Part shown: positions 63,307-64,000 of the stretch, piece by piece | How the letters are laid out: each line of letters opens with the position of its first letter | How positions within the stretch are numbered: the first letter of the stretch is position 1 | Source: Bacterioplanoides sp. SCSIO 12839 | GTDB taxonomy: Bacteria > Pseudomonadota > Gammaproteobacteria > Pseudomonadales > Oceanobacteraceae | Assembly (NCBI RefSeq): GCF_024397975.1 | Contig: NZ_CP073745.1 | Location: forward strand, 3,002,501 to 3,066,500 | Length of the DNA: 64,000 nt | Reading direction: 5' to 3' | Made by a program: the position numbers and the translations under genes | The notes under the pieces: generated by a model | Told to the model about the DNA's origin: nothing | The model's database searches: none | What the model saw: only the letters and a program-made list of their open reading frames with translations

Positions 63307-64000
63307 CGGCTGATCATCCGCCAGGCGATAATCGCCTGGCGTCATCCCGGTCCAGCGTTTAAACGCTTTATAAAAAGCGCTGGGCTCTGTATACCCCACC
63401 ATATACGCCACTTCGTATAAAGGCAGTTCTTCGCTTTTCAATAACTCCAGCGATAACGTATGGCGAGCCTCATCCAACAAATTCTGGTAGTTAGTCCCTA
63501 AGGCTTTCAAACGTCGTTGCAAGTTACGAACACTGATTCCTAAACGCTCAGCCATGTATTCCTGAGAAACCTGACGCTCAAGTAAACACGCCTGAAGCAT
63601 GCCCTTAAGTTCACCGTAGACATCCAGATATTCTCTGAATTTATGATTGCCTTTCTCAAGATTGCGTAATTCATTGCGGTACAATTCAGGCTGCTGAAAA
63701 GGATTATTGCGTTGCCACAAAACTCTGGAAAAGCCTAACGCAAATACATCGGCTTCCATCACAGAAATATTCGCCAACGCTAAAGAGTCGGGCTGCCCCG
63801 AAGAATCTGACAGGCCAGAAAAACCAATTTTCTGGTAACAATCGGAAGGCAAATATAATGTCAGGTCATTTGAAAATTCAGTACCTTCGAGCATCGTCTG
63901 ACAAACAAAATACAATGTTGATGCGACCAGAACAGCGGCATAATTCAGCGTATTGTCTGAGGCCAAAGGCTTCAACACAATCCGTTTTTCTCCGGCATCA
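63253..64000 (-). CDS. AraC family transcriptional regulator, N-terminus outside window
   Basis: The last 248 codons; the frame stays open to the window edge. The visible N-terminal part looks like an arabinose-binding-type sensor domain ([16 protein letters not shown]). The C-terminal double helix-turn-helix has [21 protein letters not shown] and [20 protein letters not shown], ending at GMTPGDYR, as in AraC/XylS regulators of the Pseudomonas OruR type. The effector is unknown. About 22 residues beyond the HTH domain are encoded antisense to the last codons of ndh. Convergent position may suggest a link with ndh, but this is weak. Confidence 0.88.
   Translation of the reverse strand, partial: DAGEKRIVLKPLASDNTLNYAAVLVASTLYFVCQTMLEGTEFSNDLTLYLPSDCYQKIGFSGLSDSSGQPDSLALANISVMEADVFALGFSRVLWQRNNPFQQPELYRNELRNLEKGNHKFREYLDVYGELKGMLQACLLERQVSQEYMAERLGISVRNLQRRLKALGTNYQNLLDEARHTLSLELLKSEELPLYEVAYMVGYTEPSAFYKAFKRWTGMTPGDYRLADDQPLMQLQSGSDDLVDMADQ

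Overview
The window reads as chromosomal DNA of a marine-type gammaproteobacterium, most like an Oceanospirillales or Pseudomonas relative. Support comes from gene order: nusB-thiL; a DUF4124 gene before ntrB-ntrC; alaS-lysC-csrA followed by tRNA-Ser and tRNA-Arg; epd-pgk-fba; and gpmI-envC-ctp-yibQ divergent from a rhodanese gene and secB. Most of the window is dense, housekeeping-like sequence with ATGA-type overlaps. Species assignment is inference.

Layout. 1-1.2 kb: end of nusB, then thiL. 1.2-6.3 kb (minus): a Cus-type Cu(I)/Ag(I) efflux set made of a Cys-rich secreted protein, a CusB adaptor with a CusF-like tail, and CusA, with no outer-membrane partner. 6.4-7.2 kb: sirB-like gene and dtd. 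7.3-10.7 kb (plus): DUF4124 gene, then ntrB-ntrC behind a good sigma-54 promoter and an NtrC palindrome, which suggests nitrogen-responsive autoregulation. 10.7-27.7 kb (minus): a complete MSHA type IV pilus cluster running mshI, pilN-like, mshJ, K, L, M, N, E, G, a minor pilin, mshA, C, D, O, P, Q. 27.8-34.8 kb: trmL, secB, rhodanese, gpmI, envC, ctp, yibQ. 34.9-36.6 kb: a cytochrome c5 and a Tat-exported flavin oxidase, probably a periplasmic redox pair. 36.9-41.8 kb: BMP-family binding protein, a 7TM diguanylate cyclase, dapC, sufE.

41.8-49.5 kb (minus) is the accessory part. It holds a poorly characterised trio (His-rich membrane-anchored protein, SurA-like PpiC isomerase, secreted zinc phospholipase C-like protein), two tandem DUF1566 proteins (one a lipoprotein on a hypervariable-looking Pro-Thr stalk), and an IS1182-like element with a frameshifted transposase. 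49.6-53.0 kb (minus): fba, pgk, epd. 53.1-55.1 kb: a chemoreceptor. 55.2-60.2 kb (minus): two tRNA-Arg(ACG), tRNA-Ser(GCT), csrA, lysC, alaS. 60.4-64.0 kb: a DUF2892 protein, an unrecognised exported protein with a small membrane partner, a type II NADH dehydrogenase, and the 3' part of an AraC-type regulator whose end overlaps ndh antisense.

Together the genes suggest a surface-attaching, chemotactic, copper-tolerant heterotroph. I did not find a defence system, a CRISPR array or a prophage. The best candidates for undescribed biology are the phospholipase C/PpiC/His-rich trio, the cytochrome c5-flavin oxidase pair, the tandem DUF1566 proteins with their repeat stalk, and a palindrome (core GGCCTGTTAACAGGCC) found just after two unrelated stop codons. 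All calls come from reading the sequence; no database search was run.
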